The notes under the pieces are model-generated. The model did not search any database, was not told the DNA's origin, and saw only the letters and a program-made list of their open reading frames with translations. DNA of 64,000 nucleotides from an uncultured Duncaniella sp. Its GTDB lineage: Bacteria; Bacteroidota; Bacteroidia; Bacteroidales; Muribaculaceae. Below, in pieces: positions 7,128 through 16,330 of the stretch. Each line of letters starts with the position of its first letter. Within the stretch, counting starts at the first letter, position 1. The translations under genes were made by a program, and so were the position numbers. The DNA lies in contig CAJULW010000016.1 in assembly GCA_910587515.1 (NCBI GenBank), positions 39,948 to 103,947 of the forward strand, written 5' to 3'.

Positions 7128-9293
7128 TTATCGGTCTTTATTCCTTAACATATAATCGCTTATAGCGAGGGCGACATTTATCAAACCATCTGGCATTTCC
7201 GGAGACAGAATTTCCCAAATCCTATCCGGCTCCTCTTTGGCCACACTCATCACCCGTAGATACTGCTCTTTCGTGATCACAGACGAGAAATCGCTCAACT
7301 TGTCTTCCTTTATCAGAGCCGTGATATGCGAATAGACAGTCTTCGGCTTTATACCCTTGGTTTTAGCTATCTCATCCACTTCATAGCCGGCATTCAGCAA
7401 CAAAAGAGTTTCTTCATGTGAAAGCCCGGCTCCAAGAGGCTGCTCAATACCCTTGAATTTACGTATAGCCATGACAAACGGCTTCCAATATTTGACAGTC
7501 TTCTTCTCTCCGACACCCTCGACACGTGCAAATGTTTCCATGTCAACAGGCTCGGTTCTGACCATTTCAAGCAAAGTTTTGTCTGAAAACACGATATATG
7601 GCGGCACTTGTTCTTTCCTGGCAAGTTTCACGCGCACTTCCTTAAGCAATGCCAACAATCTTTCGGCCGGTTTTAGCTCCATTTCTACAACCGCCTCACT
7701 CCTTCGTCCGCTCTTGCGTCGCTCCGGTTCCTTATATTTGGCGATCGTCACTTCCTTGCGGTCGCGCAACACCTCGGCTCCGTAAGCCGTCAGCTTCAAA
7801 TGATTGTTTTCATTATATGCGACGTCTATGAGTCCAAGCTGAATCAACTGCGAAAGATAGCTGTTCCATTCCGCGAACGAAAGGTCTCGTCCAGCACCAT
7901 AAGTCTTTATGAGATGATAACCACGATCCACAATATACTGACGCGAAGCTCCCCGAAGGATATCGATCAGCATGGAAAATCCCACTTTGCCTCCTGTCCT
8001 TACGATCGCACTCATAGCTTTCAAAGCGACCACAGTGCCGTCCATACGCTCCGGAGGATTCAGACATACGTCACAGTTGCCACAATCATGGTCCATCGTC
8101 TCATTGAAATAACTTAACAATATCCTACGACGACAGAGCGATGATTCTGCATATTCCTGCATACGTTTAAGTTTTTCGGCATTTATCGCCTGCTGACCGC
8201 TCTCATCGACAAAACTTCTCAAAGTGGCAATGTCTGCATAGGAGTAGAACATCGTTGCTTCAGCTTTAACACCGTCACGCCCGGCCCTGCCTATCTCCTG
8301 ATAATAGCTTTCGATGTTGCGGGGCATATTGTTGTGTACCACCCATCGGATATTGCTTTTATCGATCCCCATACCGAAGGCAACTGTAGCGCAGACAACC
8401 TGGACATCCCCGTTAATAAAACTTTCTTGCGCGAGATTACGTTCAGCCACGGAAAGTCCCGCATGGTAAACCACAGACCGATATCCGCGCGACTTTAGTT
8501 CGACATTCATCGATTCAGCCGCACGGCGGCTGATACAGTAGACTATGCCTGAATCATGACTGTAACGGTCGATCAACGAAGATATATAACTGAGTCGCAA
8601 GCTCTTGCCTGGATTATTGATGACCCGCAGGGATATATTAGGGCGATCGAAGGACCCGAGAAAAAGACGCGGCTCGCAGAGTCGCAACTGCGAAGCGATA
8701 TCTTCGCGCGTCAGACGATCGGCCGTAGCCGTCAGTGCCATTATCGGTACATGAGGAAAGACCTCTTTCAATCGCGACAAGCGTGTATAATCCGGGCGGA
8801 AATCATGCCCCCATTGCGATATGCAATGAGCTTCGTCGACAGCGATAAGAGCAATCGGAAGCTCACGAGACCAACGCTCCAGCTCAAGGAGCAGACGCTC
8901 GGGCGATATATAGAGAATCTTTATTCGTCCGGTCGCCAATTGATTCAATATATGCCGGTTTTCATCATCGGTCTGCATCGAATTGACCGCTGCGGCCGGA
9001 ATTCCGTTGGAAACGAGAGCCGTAACCTGATCCTTCATCAGGGCGATGAGCGGAGAAACAACTATCACGACCCCACCGTCCGATAGCAGGGCCGGTATCT
9101 GGTAACATATAGACTTGCCACCTCCCGTCGGCATAAGCACGACGCAATCGCGCCTCTCCATAGCCGTACACACGATATCAAGCTGCAATGGCCTGAATTC
9201 GCTGTAACCGTAAAATCTCCGGAGCATGGCTCCGGCACGTTCACACACATCGGACCACATGCCTTCCGATATATCATTTGAAATCGAACCCAT
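7128..9293 (-). CDS. recQ: ATP-dependent DNA helicase RecQ
   Basis: 721 residues. A 3'-5' DNA helicase for recombination and fork repair. Motif I is MPTGGGKSICYQ, motif II is VDEAHCISQWGHDFRP, motif VI is QEIGRAGRDG. The zinc module is the Cys cluster CRRR...CGNCDVC around residues 375-405. An RQC winged helix follows, then an HRDC domain (about 530-600, VEGVGEKK), and a C-terminal helix-turn-helix extension (about 620-720, EIAKTKGIKPKTVYSHI) seen in Bacteroidota RecQ. It lies 29 bases after the sugar transferase gene, so the three minus-strand genes 10750-6515 may be one transcript. Bacteroidota often carry more than one RecQ. Confidence 0.95.
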   Translation of the reverse strand: MGSISNDISEGMWSDVCERAGAMLRRFYGYSEFRPLQLDIVCTAMERRDCVVLMPTGGGKSICYQIPALLSDGGVVIVVSPLIALMKDQVTALVSNGIPAAAVNSMQTDDENRHILNQLATGRIKILYISPERLLLELERWSRELPIALIAVDEAHCISQWGHDFRPDYTRLSRLKEVFPHVPIMALTATADRLTREDIASQLRLCEPRLFLGSFDRPNISLRVINNPGKSLRLSYISSLIDRYSHDSGIVYCISRRAAESMNVELKSRGYRSVVYHAGLSVAERNLAQESFINGDVQVVCATVAFGMGIDKSNIRWVVHNNMPRNIESYYQEIGRAGRDGVKAEATMFYSYADIATLRSFVDESGQQAINAEKLKRMQEYAESSLCRRRILLSYFNETMDHDCGNCDVCLNPPERMDGTVVALKAMSAIVRTGGKVGFSMLIDILRGASRQYIVDRGYHLIKTYGAGRDLSFAEWNSYLSQLIQLGLIDVAYNENNHLKLTAYGAEVLRDRKEVTIAKYKEPERRKSGRRSEAVVEMELKPAERLLALLKEVRVKLARKEQVPPYIVFSDKTLLEMVRTEPVDMETFARVEGVGEKKTVKYWKPFVMAIRKFKGIEQPLGAGLSHEETLLLLNAGYEVDEIAKTKGIKPKTVYSHITALIKEDKLSDFSSVITKEQYLRVMSVAKEEPDRIWEILSPEMPDGLINVALAISDYMLRNKDR

Positions 9294-9322
9294 ATCGAAT
9301 TGTTTTCGTATAACGCATCCGG

Positions 9323-10750
9323 TCAGAACGCCTTCTCTTCACTGCGGAAAGCATTGATAACGGTACTTACGATAATCTTCAGGTCAAAAAGGAAACTCCA
9401 ATGTTCTATATACCATATATCATGTTCGATACGCTTCTCCATCTGCCACAGCTCCTCTGTCTGTCCACGGTAGCCACGCACCTGTGCCCATCCAGTTATA
9501 CCGGGCTTTATAAGATGACGAACCATATATTTGCCTATGAGACGACGGTAATCTTCAGTGTGCTTGAGCATGTGTGGACGAGGTCCTACGACAGACATGT
9601 CGCCCTTGAAGACATTTATGAACTGTGGAAGTTCGTCAAGACTTGTCCGGCGGAGAAAATCACCGAGACGCGTTTTGCGGGGGTCGTTCTTGCTGGCCTG
9701 AAGCGTATCGGCCTGCGCGTTGACTTTCATCGTACGGAATTTCCAACACAAGAAATCACGTCCTTTGTAACCGGTGCGTATCTGTTTAAAGAAAACCGGA
9801 CCAGGAGAACTGATCTTTATGGCTATGGCTATAGGTATAAAGATCAAAGGCGATACAAGCAGGAACGCCCCGGAGAAGAGGATGTCGAATCCGCGCTTCA
9901 ATGCACGGTTGACCCCGCGTTCCAACGGATTGTTCCTCACCTCAAGCACAGGCATCTGCCCGATAGAATCAAGACGGAATTTACGTGTAAGAAATGGAGA
10001 GATCTGAGGAACATAGTGAAATTTCACCATCCTTGACTCACATATACCCAATATCAATTGTACGGCTTCACGGTTTTCACCGGAAATGGTATAAAATATT
10101 TCGTCCGTAGAATTGTCCAGTACAAATTTTTCAAGATCACCGATATTTCCGGAATATAGATCCTTATGCCTGAAGCCTGGAGGACAATAAATATCGAAAA
10201 AACCTTGACAACGATATCCGAATCCGGGATCGGCTTTCATTTCCGACAACAGACGCTCAGCGGTCGGACCACAACCGACGATCACCACCCGAGTATAACT
10301 GCGTCCACCGCGCCTATAGTTTTTCAAGAGGTAATGCGATCCGAGCCACCACAAAGTCAACATGGCAGTAGCACCGATATAGAATTCACCGAAGACCTGC
10401 CACGGGATAGAGTCAAGCCCCATCAAGTATAAAAGGAATATGAAAGCAAGCGCGTGCGAGCCAACAGCCTGAAAAACAGAGAGCCACAATCGGTCCATCT
10501 GCATGGCTCTAATCTTATGGATCCGGCCTATGTGACGGCCGACCGGCACGTAGGCCAAATTCAGAAGAAGCCATACGAGCCTGCCATGTATCTCCTCAAC
10601 ATTCGGATTAAGCATAACAACGACAAAAAAGACTACGTTAAGTATGACGAAGTCGACTAAAGTCAATGCCCGGTGGAAATATCGGCTGTGATTATTCTTT
10701 TTTATCATTGCACTTCCGAGAGAAGCATACTGATCAAAACCGGAAGTCAA
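9323..10750 (-). CDS. Undecaprenyl-phosphate glucose/hexose-1-phosphate transferase (WcaJ type)
   Basis: 475 residues. Should transfer a hexose-1-phosphate to undecaprenyl phosphate at the inner membrane, starting exopolysaccharide or capsule repeat units. Four N-terminal membrane helices (about 25-140), a Rossmann-like CoA-binding middle ([14 protein letters not shown], about 155-170), a fifth helix (about 290-310) and the C-terminal bacterial sugar transferase domain with [24 protein letters not shown] and VGPRPH. Full length. No other polysaccharide genes are nearby, so it is an orphan initiating enzyme in this window. A start at the internal Met15 (MIKKNN) is possible. Confidence 0.9.
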   Translation of the reverse strand: MTSGFDQYASLGSAMIKKNNHSRYFHRALTLVDFVILNVVFFVVVMLNPNVEEIHGRLVWLLLNLAYVPVGRHIGRIHKIRAMQMDRLWLSVFQAVGSHALAFIFLLYLMGLDSIPWQVFGEFYIGATAMLTLWWLGSHYLLKNYRRGGRSYTRVVIVGCGPTAERLLSEMKADPGFGYRCQGFFDIYCPPGFRHKDLYSGNIGDLEKFVLDNSTDEIFYTISGENREAVQLILGICESRMVKFHYVPQISPFLTRKFRLDSIGQMPVLEVRNNPLERGVNRALKRGFDILFSGAFLLVSPLIFIPIAIAIKISSPGPVFFKQIRTGYKGRDFLCWKFRTMKVNAQADTLQASKNDPRKTRLGDFLRRTSLDELPQFINVFKGDMSVVGPRPHMLKHTEDYRRLIGKYMVRHLIKPGITGWAQVRGYRGQTEELWQMEKRIEHDIWYIEHWSFLFDLKIIVSTVINAFRSEEKAF

Positions 10751-10844
10751 AATGACCTCACATTATATATACGCGCACGAACGTTTAAATATTGTAAAGA
10801 CAGCATGGAAAATAACACCAACTTCATCTAATATGCAAAGCAAT

Positions 10845-10893
10845 GGAATCCACTGATGAAGAGAAATCTATCATTCCCTCATCAGCGGATTCC
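10845..10893. terminator. Long hairpin between the DUF349 and sugar transferase genes
   Basis: GGAATCC-A-CTGATGA pairs with TCATCAG-C-GGATTCC across a 19-base loop, that is 14 pairs with one mismatch. It follows the minus-strand DUF349 gene and precedes the sugar transferase. The T-tract is weak on both strands, so it may be a terminator or an RNA-stability hairpin. Confidence 0.5.
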
Positions 10894-10961
10894 GCTATTT
10901 CGGTTCACTCTTTTAGGGCATACCGTCCGACTTCAATTCAGTCAAAACGATTTCCACAAAA

Positions 10962-12872
10962 TCAGAGTTTGCTGTCAATAACTTTTATTTTCTTTTCGAG
11001 ATCAGCCAAATCGTCTTTCAGACGCTGCACCCTTCGCTCCATATCCCGAAGCATCGATCCTGCGTTTTTCGATTTCGCTGAAAGGAAACCCATATTATTC
11101 TCATAAGTCTGAAGATCATTGCGACGCGCCTCATAAACACGCATCAACCGCTCACGCTCACGATAAAGCTTATTCGAATCATTGCCGATTTCATTTATAC
11201 TGTCTTCAAACGAAGCCATCCTCGATCCGCGCTGAGATATGTCAAGTTTCTGATACAGTCCATTGACAACAGCCCTGTAAGACTCATACACCGCATCCTT
11301 CTCACTGAACGGGACATGGCCGACACTCTGCCATTCGGCTTGAAGATCTTTGACTGCCTTGACAGCCTCGTCTCGCTCCATATTCTCCGTGTCAATACCC
11401 TTAAGCTTTTCAATTATCTCATTCTTCTGCTCAAGATTCGCCCGTTCGGTCCGACGGGTTCCAGAACTGTTTTTCTTCTTCTGCTCAAAGAAATAATCGC
11501 AGGCAGCGAGAAAACGGTGCCACACCTGGTCGGAATGTTTCTTGGCCACAGCTCCAATTGTTTTCCATTCCTTTTGTAGAGCGGCAAGTTCGTCGGCAGT
11601 CTTACGCCACTCCGTGCTGTCCTTGAGAGCTTCGGCTTTTTCACACAGAGCAATCTTCTTCTCTAAATTGCGTGCAAGCGACTCTTTCATGCCACGGAAA
11701 AACTCGGCTTTCTCGGCAAAAAACTTATCGCATGTCTGGCGGAAACGGGAAAAGAGCGCATTATTGGACTTACGGGAAGCAAAACCAATTTTTTTCCAGT
11801 CTTCCTGGGCTGCAATGATAAGCTTTGTCATCTCGTCCCATGCGGCAAATGTGCCAAGCTTATCAAACTCATAGCCCTCCACGCGTTCGCATATAGCTAC
11901 CTTGGCCGCCTCATTTTCTTGCTCACGAGCCTTACGTTCCTCAAAAAAAGCCTGATATCGCTTATTTATATCAGCGGACACGTCTTTAAACCGCCCCCAT
12001 ATTTCTTCGCGAACCTCCTTCGGCACAGGACCGATGCCACGCCATTGTTCATGGAGAGCCTGCAAACGACGGAAGGACACAATAACATCATCCTCCTCAA
12101 GCAGCTTTTCAGCCTCGGCTACGAGAGCTTCTTTTTCAGTAAGATTCTTTTTGAAATCATAGTCACGCAACTCCTTATTTATCTTGAGTTGGTCATAAAA
12201 CTTCTCGACAGCATCCTGGTAACTCTTCCATAACTCTCCGGCTACAGGAGCGGGCACATCCCCCACTTCCTTAAATTCGGTCTGAAGATCCCGCACCTGC
12301 TGAAAGAAACGGTTGGCATTGTCGACATCCGATCCCATTTCAAGAATCTTGTCGATTATATCTTTTTTACGTTCATAGTTTTTCTGTAACTCAGCTTCTA
12401 CAGCTGCACGCTGGTCTGCCTTCTTCTCTTTCACAACTGAAAGCAGAGCTTTGAAAATCTCCTCCTGCTCGTCGGCAGACGGCTCGAATGCATCTGGCTG
12501 GTTACCCGCCTCAACAAACGCCTCTCGCTGCTGACGCTGTTCTTCATTGCGGATAGCATAAAACTGTTGTTTCATACGCGACAATTCGTCAGACGGGATA
12601 TCCGAAGCCTCCTTCTCCGACAGAAGCCTGAGAGCCTCGACTATTCCCTCCTTTGTAGGCGGCTCACTCGGTCGGACAGTCTCCGGCTCTGCCTCCAAAG
12701 TGACAAGCGGTTCGACATCATCAGATCGTTTTTCCGCTTCCGCTGTCACCACAGCAGATATGTTTTCTGATTCTGACTCGTTGTTTTTTACATTTTCGGT
12801 TGCCGTTGCGGCTCCTTCATTCAGGGTCTGCTCCAATGCCTCTTTGGCCATTGAATTGTCACGCGGTTCCAT
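10962..12872 (-). CDS. DUF349-repeat coiled-coil protein
   Basis: 636 residues from the ATG at 12872 (MEPRDNSMAKEAL); the longer frame adds an unlikely hydrophobic stretch. The first 110 residues are acidic and low in complexity. The rest is built of about five DUF349 units, each with a W-x2-IG or WK-x-IG motif followed by a helix with W-x-RF (for example GPVPKEVREEIWGRF). Almost the whole chain is charged and helical, so an extended cytosolic rod is likely. DUF349 proteins have no settled biochemical role that I can name. The about 290-base region upstream shows no second gene and no clear TAnnTTTG box. Confidence 0.85.
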   Translation of the reverse strand: MEPRDNSMAKEALEQTLNEGAATATENVKNNESESENISAVVTAEAEKRSDDVEPLVTLEAEPETVRPSEPPTKEGIVEALRLLSEKEASDIPSDELSRMKQQFYAIRNEEQRQQREAFVEAGNQPDAFEPSADEQEEIFKALLSVVKEKKADQRAAVEAELQKNYERKKDIIDKILEMGSDVDNANRFFQQVRDLQTEFKEVGDVPAPVAGELWKSYQDAVEKFYDQLKINKELRDYDFKKNLTEKEALVAEAEKLLEEDDVIVSFRRLQALHEQWRGIGPVPKEVREEIWGRFKDVSADINKRYQAFFEERKAREQENEAAKVAICERVEGYEFDKLGTFAAWDEMTKLIIAAQEDWKKIGFASRKSNNALFSRFRQTCDKFFAEKAEFFRGMKESLARNLEKKIALCEKAEALKDSTEWRKTADELAALQKEWKTIGAVAKKHSDQVWHRFLAACDYFFEQKKKNSSGTRRTERANLEQKNEIIEKLKGIDTENMERDEAVKAVKDLQAEWQSVGHVPFSEKDAVYESYRAVVNGLYQKLDISQRGSRMASFEDSINEIGNDSNKLYRERERLMRVYEARRNDLQTYENNMGFLSAKSKNAGSMLRDMERRVQRLKDDLADLEKKIKVIDSKL

Positions 12873-13163
12873 AACAGTTGTTTTTATTATGATAAGTGTG
12901 CCCGTTACGTTCCAAGCGGCAACCGCAGTCGCCACACGTTTCCGGGAAGGGATAGGTATAAAGATTTGGTTTGCTAATTTAATGATAATTTTCTACAAAT
13001 CCATAAAAATTCTCAAAAAATCCAAAAATTAACATTCCAAAAGCGCATTGTCGAGTTAAATTCACACATTATTTAACACCAACAGACATCGAGGTTTGAC
13101 AATAAAAACCATTACGCGTAAAAATCAATGCCACAATGGCCGGACAGTATCACGTTTTTATTG

Positions 13164-13171
13164 TAACTTTA
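13164..13171 (+). promoter_or_regulatory. Probable -7 box of the M6 protease gene, very close to the ATG
   Basis: TAACTTTA differs from TAnnTTTG only in the last base. It ends 4 bases before the ATG at 13176, so transcription would start at or within a few bases of the start codon. No in-frame ATG that keeps the signal peptide exists downstream. The 290 bases before it hold no gene. Confidence 0.45.
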
Positions 13172-13175
13172 CACC

Positions 13176-14915
13176 ATGAGTCACATTATACGTATCATCT
13201 TGAACACGACACTGTTATCAGTCTCGCTATTCATCTCTGCCAATCCGGCTAAACCAGGAATCGCCACAGCGACCCAACCCGACGGCTCAACAGTCAGTTA
13301 TAGACTGATGGGCGACGAATATTTCCACTATATGCTCAGTACAGACGGCTACCCACTCATAACAGTCGGTGACACCGTATATTATGCCGCAACATCATCC
13401 GACGGGCATCTGTCAAGCAGCGGTATAAAAGCGACGGATTCAATCCAACTCCCGTCGCAAGCACGCAAAGCCTTGAAAAAGACCATACCCAAACCAGGCC
13501 TTTCACGCACACCTTCCCAAATGACATCTTCTTCAAGTTTTCCGGCCATAGGTTCACCGAGATGTATGGTCATACTTGCCGAATACTCAGATATAAAATT
13601 CTCACTGCCGAAACCTAAGGAATATTTCACATCATTACTCAACGAAAATGGCTTCTGCGACAACGGAGCCACAGGCTCGGCCCGAGACTATTTCATATCG
13701 TCGTCATCAGGTCTGTTTACCCCGATCTTCGATGTCTACGGGCCTGTCACCCTACCTCAGCCAAGAGCATATTACGGAGCGAACGACATCACCGGAAATG
13801 ACATCCGGCCTCACGAAATGATCATACACGCCTGCGACATTCTATCCTCACAAGGCATTGATTTTTCCGCATACGACTGCGACAATGACGGCAAGATCGA
13901 CAATGTATATCTCTTTTACGCCGGTCGCGGAGAATCGACATGGGGCGGAGCCAATACCGTTTGGCCTCACTCATGGTCCATAAGCGAAGCCACAGACAAA
14001 GAACACATCTACAATGGCCGCACACTCGACCAATATGCCTGCTCAAACGAAACCGACGACTCCGCCGGCACTCCGACCGGCATCGGAACATTCTGTCACG
14101 AATTTTCCCACGTACTCGGCCTTCCGGATCTCTATCCGACACAACCATCCTCATCAATGCGTCTGACACCTGACTCGTGGTCTGTGCTCGACACCGGCTG
14201 TTACAACAATGAATCCCGCACCCCACCGGTCTATTCTTCGTTCGAACGTATGTCGCTCGGATGGCTGATCCCGGAAACACTCTCCAAACCGGCTCAAGTG
14301 AGCATACCGGATCTGCAAACAGGCAACAAGGCTTACATGATACCGACCGAAAACGACAACGAGTTTTTCCTACTTGAAAACAGGCAACTCAGCGGATGGG
14401 ACAGATACCTTGAAGGACACGGGCTCCTTATATGGCATATCGACTACATACCATCCGAATGGGAGCAGAACACAGTAAACAACGATCCTTTTCACCCTTG
14501 TGTAGACATGATAAAAGCCACTCCACGCACCATCAATATGGCAAAAGCCTCCGATCCGTTTCCCGGTTCGGGCGGTGTCACAGAATTTACAGCATCAACC
14601 AATCCGCGCTTTATATCCTGGCGAGGTGACGACCCCGGACTACCATTGACCGACATACGCGAGATCGGCACGACCATTACCCTTTTGGCAGGCAACCCAG
14701 ACAGTTCCTCGTTATCATCCGACATCAACAATGGAAAGCTATCCGTCTCATCAATGGGCAAAGCCATTGCAATACAAGGTACAGACTCTCCGGTCTGCAT
14801 ATTCGACATATACGGCACATTGATATATCAAGGGGCATCACGCCTGATCCCGCTACAGACCGGAATCTACATAGTCCGCATATCCGATCTCACAGTCAAA
14901 GTCGCTGTAAAATAA
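13176..14915 (+). CDS. Secreted M6-family metalloprotease
   Basis: 579 residues with a signal peptide (MSHIIRIILNTTLLSVSLFISA). The zinc site is HEFSH, in TFCHEFSHVLGLPDLY near residue 308; this HExxH-x2-LGLPDLY pattern is diagnostic of the M6 group (immune inhibitor A-like). A calcium-like DCDNDGKID loop lies just before. The last about 40 residues (IFDIYGTLIYQG...GIYIVRI...KVAVK) are a short beta module related to the C-terminal tail of the C10 proteases and the 31582 protein, and may serve surface attachment or export. Expected to cut extracellular proteins. Monocistronic, converging on the FAH-like gene. Confidence 0.88.
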   Translation: MSHIIRIILNTTLLSVSLFISANPAKPGIATATQPDGSTVSYRLMGDEYFHYMLSTDGYPLITVGDTVYYAATSSDGHLSSSGIKATDSIQLPSQARKALKKTIPKPGLSRTPSQMTSSSSFPAIGSPRCMVILAEYSDIKFSLPKPKEYFTSLLNENGFCDNGATGSARDYFISSSSGLFTPIFDVYGPVTLPQPRAYYGANDITGNDIRPHEMIIHACDILSSQGIDFSAYDCDNDGKIDNVYLFYAGRGESTWGGANTVWPHSWSISEATDKEHIYNGRTLDQYACSNETDDSAGTPTGIGTFCHEFSHVLGLPDLYPTQPSSSMRLTPDSWSVLDTGCYNNESRTPPVYSSFERMSLGWLIPETLSKPAQVSIPDLQTGNKAYMIPTENDNEFFLLENRQLSGWDRYLEGHGLLIWHIDYIPSEWEQNTVNNDPFHPCVDMIKATPRTINMAKASDPFPGSGGVTEFTASTNPRFISWRGDDPGLPLTDIREIGTTITLLAGNPDSSSLSSDINNGKLSVSSMGKAIAIQGTDSPVCIFDIYGTLIYQGASRLIPLQTGIYIVRISDLTVKVAVK

Positions 14916-14957
14916 GATGAAAAGACCATATTCAAAATGTATATTTGTCTTTAACCT

Positions 14958-15491
14958 CTAAACCACCCTCAATTCAAGGACAGTAGCCCCGTTGACCTTG
15001 ATCTCAGGACAGCAGCCAAGTCCAAGAGGCAGTTCCATTCCCTTTACGGGCAAAATAATAATATCACCGATTTTCAAAGTACTGTATACACTGACGGCAC
15101 TGACGGCATCATCTATCACCGCGTCCATTCCTTCAAGAGTTACCTCTCCGGTTCCCCCATCAACAATCATCGGATCTGAAACGAGCGCCTTGTCAAGCCA
15201 CTCTCCATGGACTATGGTTGAATCCATGCCAGACAAAACCCCGGCATCCAACTGAACCTCCGGCAATACAGCCCTCAAAACCACGCTGACACTATCGTAA
15301 TAACGACCGGCAAACTTTCGTGATATATTTTTACCAAGGCGGCATATCTTTGCCGCCACATAAACCACGGCACACCAACCCTCTCCCCAATCAGGCATGA
15401 ACATCGGACGTCCGGGCGATATCATGGCTGAATCCGGATGGAAGTCCACTTTTAACGACGGGCTTCGTTCTATAACTCTAATAATTTTCAT
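14958..15491 (-). CDS. FAH-family-like protein lacking the metal-binding residues (pseudoenzyme), overlapping rex
   Basis: 177 residues. Local patterns match the fumarylacetoacetate hydrolase fold: HPDSAMISPGRPMFMPD, then CRLGKNISRKFAGRYYD, then the terminal GDIIILP and PEIKVNGATVLELRV. In active FAH proteins the segment after the PDF motif contains the metal-binding Glu pair (YEVEL), and the strand after the RYYD motif carries TARD. Here these are AVVYVAAK and LRAVLPE, so metal binding is lost. The chain is also shorter than usual (about 200-210). It starts inside the rex stop codon (ATGA, 4-base overlap), which implies translational coupling with the redox regulator. Function unknown; a ligand-binding or structural role is an inference. 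Confidence 0.65.
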   Translation of the reverse strand: MKIIRVIERSPSLKVDFHPDSAMISPGRPMFMPDWGEGWCAVVYVAAKICRLGKNISRKFAGRYYDSVSVVLRAVLPEVQLDAGVLSGMDSTIVHGEWLDKALVSDPMIVDGGTGEVTLEGMDAVIDDAVSAVSVYSTLKIGDIIILPVKGMELPLGLGCCPEIKVNGATVLELRVV

Positions 15492-16117
15492 TTAGGCATA
15501 CGATTATACATCACCGCGAGATGGGCGTAAATCGACGTGTTCTGTATAGCCACATCAGCGGAAGTCTTTATATGGAACGGGGTGAAATTCCATAACGCCT
15601 TGATGCCCGCTCGGACACAAAGCTCAGCAACCTCCGCACAACTTTCAACCGGCACTGCGATTACCGCTATCTCAGCCCCAAGCTCCATCACTCGTTGATC
15701 GAGTTCCGAAATATGATAAACCGGCTTATCACAGGCAGATGTTCCTACCACATCAGGATTAACGTCGAATCCCGCCACTATATCAAGACCGTAACGCGAC
15801 AATCCGGAATCAGCCATAAGTGCGGCACCGAGACTTCCGACACCCATCATAACCGCCTTGTGAACACGCTCAAAACCAAGAAAATCAAGCAGCCCTTTTT
15901 CAAGTCCCCTAACCTCATAGCCTATACGGGTCTTCCCCTTTATATTAAGGTACGACAAATCTTTGGCGATTTGCGAGGCATCGACATTGAGCTGGTGGGA
16001 TATAGCGGTCGATGAGACATACTCCACGCCCTGGGCTCTCAGCCGTGACACACAGGCAAGATACCATGGCAGACGGTAGATGGCCGGTTCCGGCACGTAA
16101 GGTTCATGGTTCTCCAT
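15488..16117 (-). CDS. rex: Redox-sensing transcriptional repressor Rex
   Basis: 209 residues. Rex senses the NADH/NAD+ ratio and represses fermentation and respiration genes when NAD+ is high. Residues 1-85 are the winged helix (LPWYLACVSRL, then VSSTAISHQLNVDASQIAKDL). The Rossmann domain follows with VGVGSLGAALM, and the C-terminal domain-swapped helix contains IQNTSIYAHLAV. Length is typical. It is divergent from gltX, with a strong promoter at 16183-16190, and overlaps the FAH-like gene by 4 bases. I did not find a convincing Rex operator near it. Confidence 0.95.
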   Translation of the reverse strand: MENHEPYVPEPAIYRLPWYLACVSRLRAQGVEYVSSTAISHQLNVDASQIAKDLSYLNIKGKTRIGYEVRGLEKGLLDFLGFERVHKAVMMGVGSLGAALMADSGLSRYGLDIVAGFDVNPDVVGTSACDKPVYHISELDQRVMELGAEIAVIAVPVESCAEVAELCVRAGIKALWNFTPFHIKTSADVAIQNTSIYAHLAVMYNRMPK

Positions 16118-16182
16118 GATCTTAAGGATTAACAGAGTTTATCTGAACGGTTTTTCACGCTCCAAGCGTTATTGATTCATGG

Positions 16183-16190
16183 CAAAATTA
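16183..16190 (-). promoter_or_regulatory. Promoter of rex (TTTG-N20-TAATTTTG)
   Basis: Minus-strand TAATTTTG with TTTG at 16211-16214, exactly 20 bases upstream: both boxes of the Bacteroidota consensus at ideal spacing. The leader is about 60 bases. Confidence 0.8.
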
Positions 16191-16254
16191 CAACTTTTCC
16201 GACTATTATCCAAAGAACCCCCCAAACGGATTTGGCGCGGACGCAGTTTTTCAT

Positions 16255-16262
16255 TAATTTTG
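16255..16262 (+). promoter_or_regulatory. Promoter of gltX (TTTG-N20-TAATTTTG)
   Basis: TAATTTTG with TTTG at 16231-16234, spacer 20. It faces away from the rex promoter and supports the gltX start at 16331, since upstream in-frame ATGs would lie outside the transcript. Confidence 0.8.
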
Positions 16263-16330
16263 CCGCGATAAGCCATCGGCTTGTCAATTTAACGAAAACC
16301 ATACATTATCCGCATAATATTCATCCATAT

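Noticed and set aside
16172..16330. N-terminal extension of GltX (53 codons upstream of 16331)
   Set aside because: It lies partly before the promoter boxes and is not conserved-looking; [15 protein letters not shown] is the normal start.
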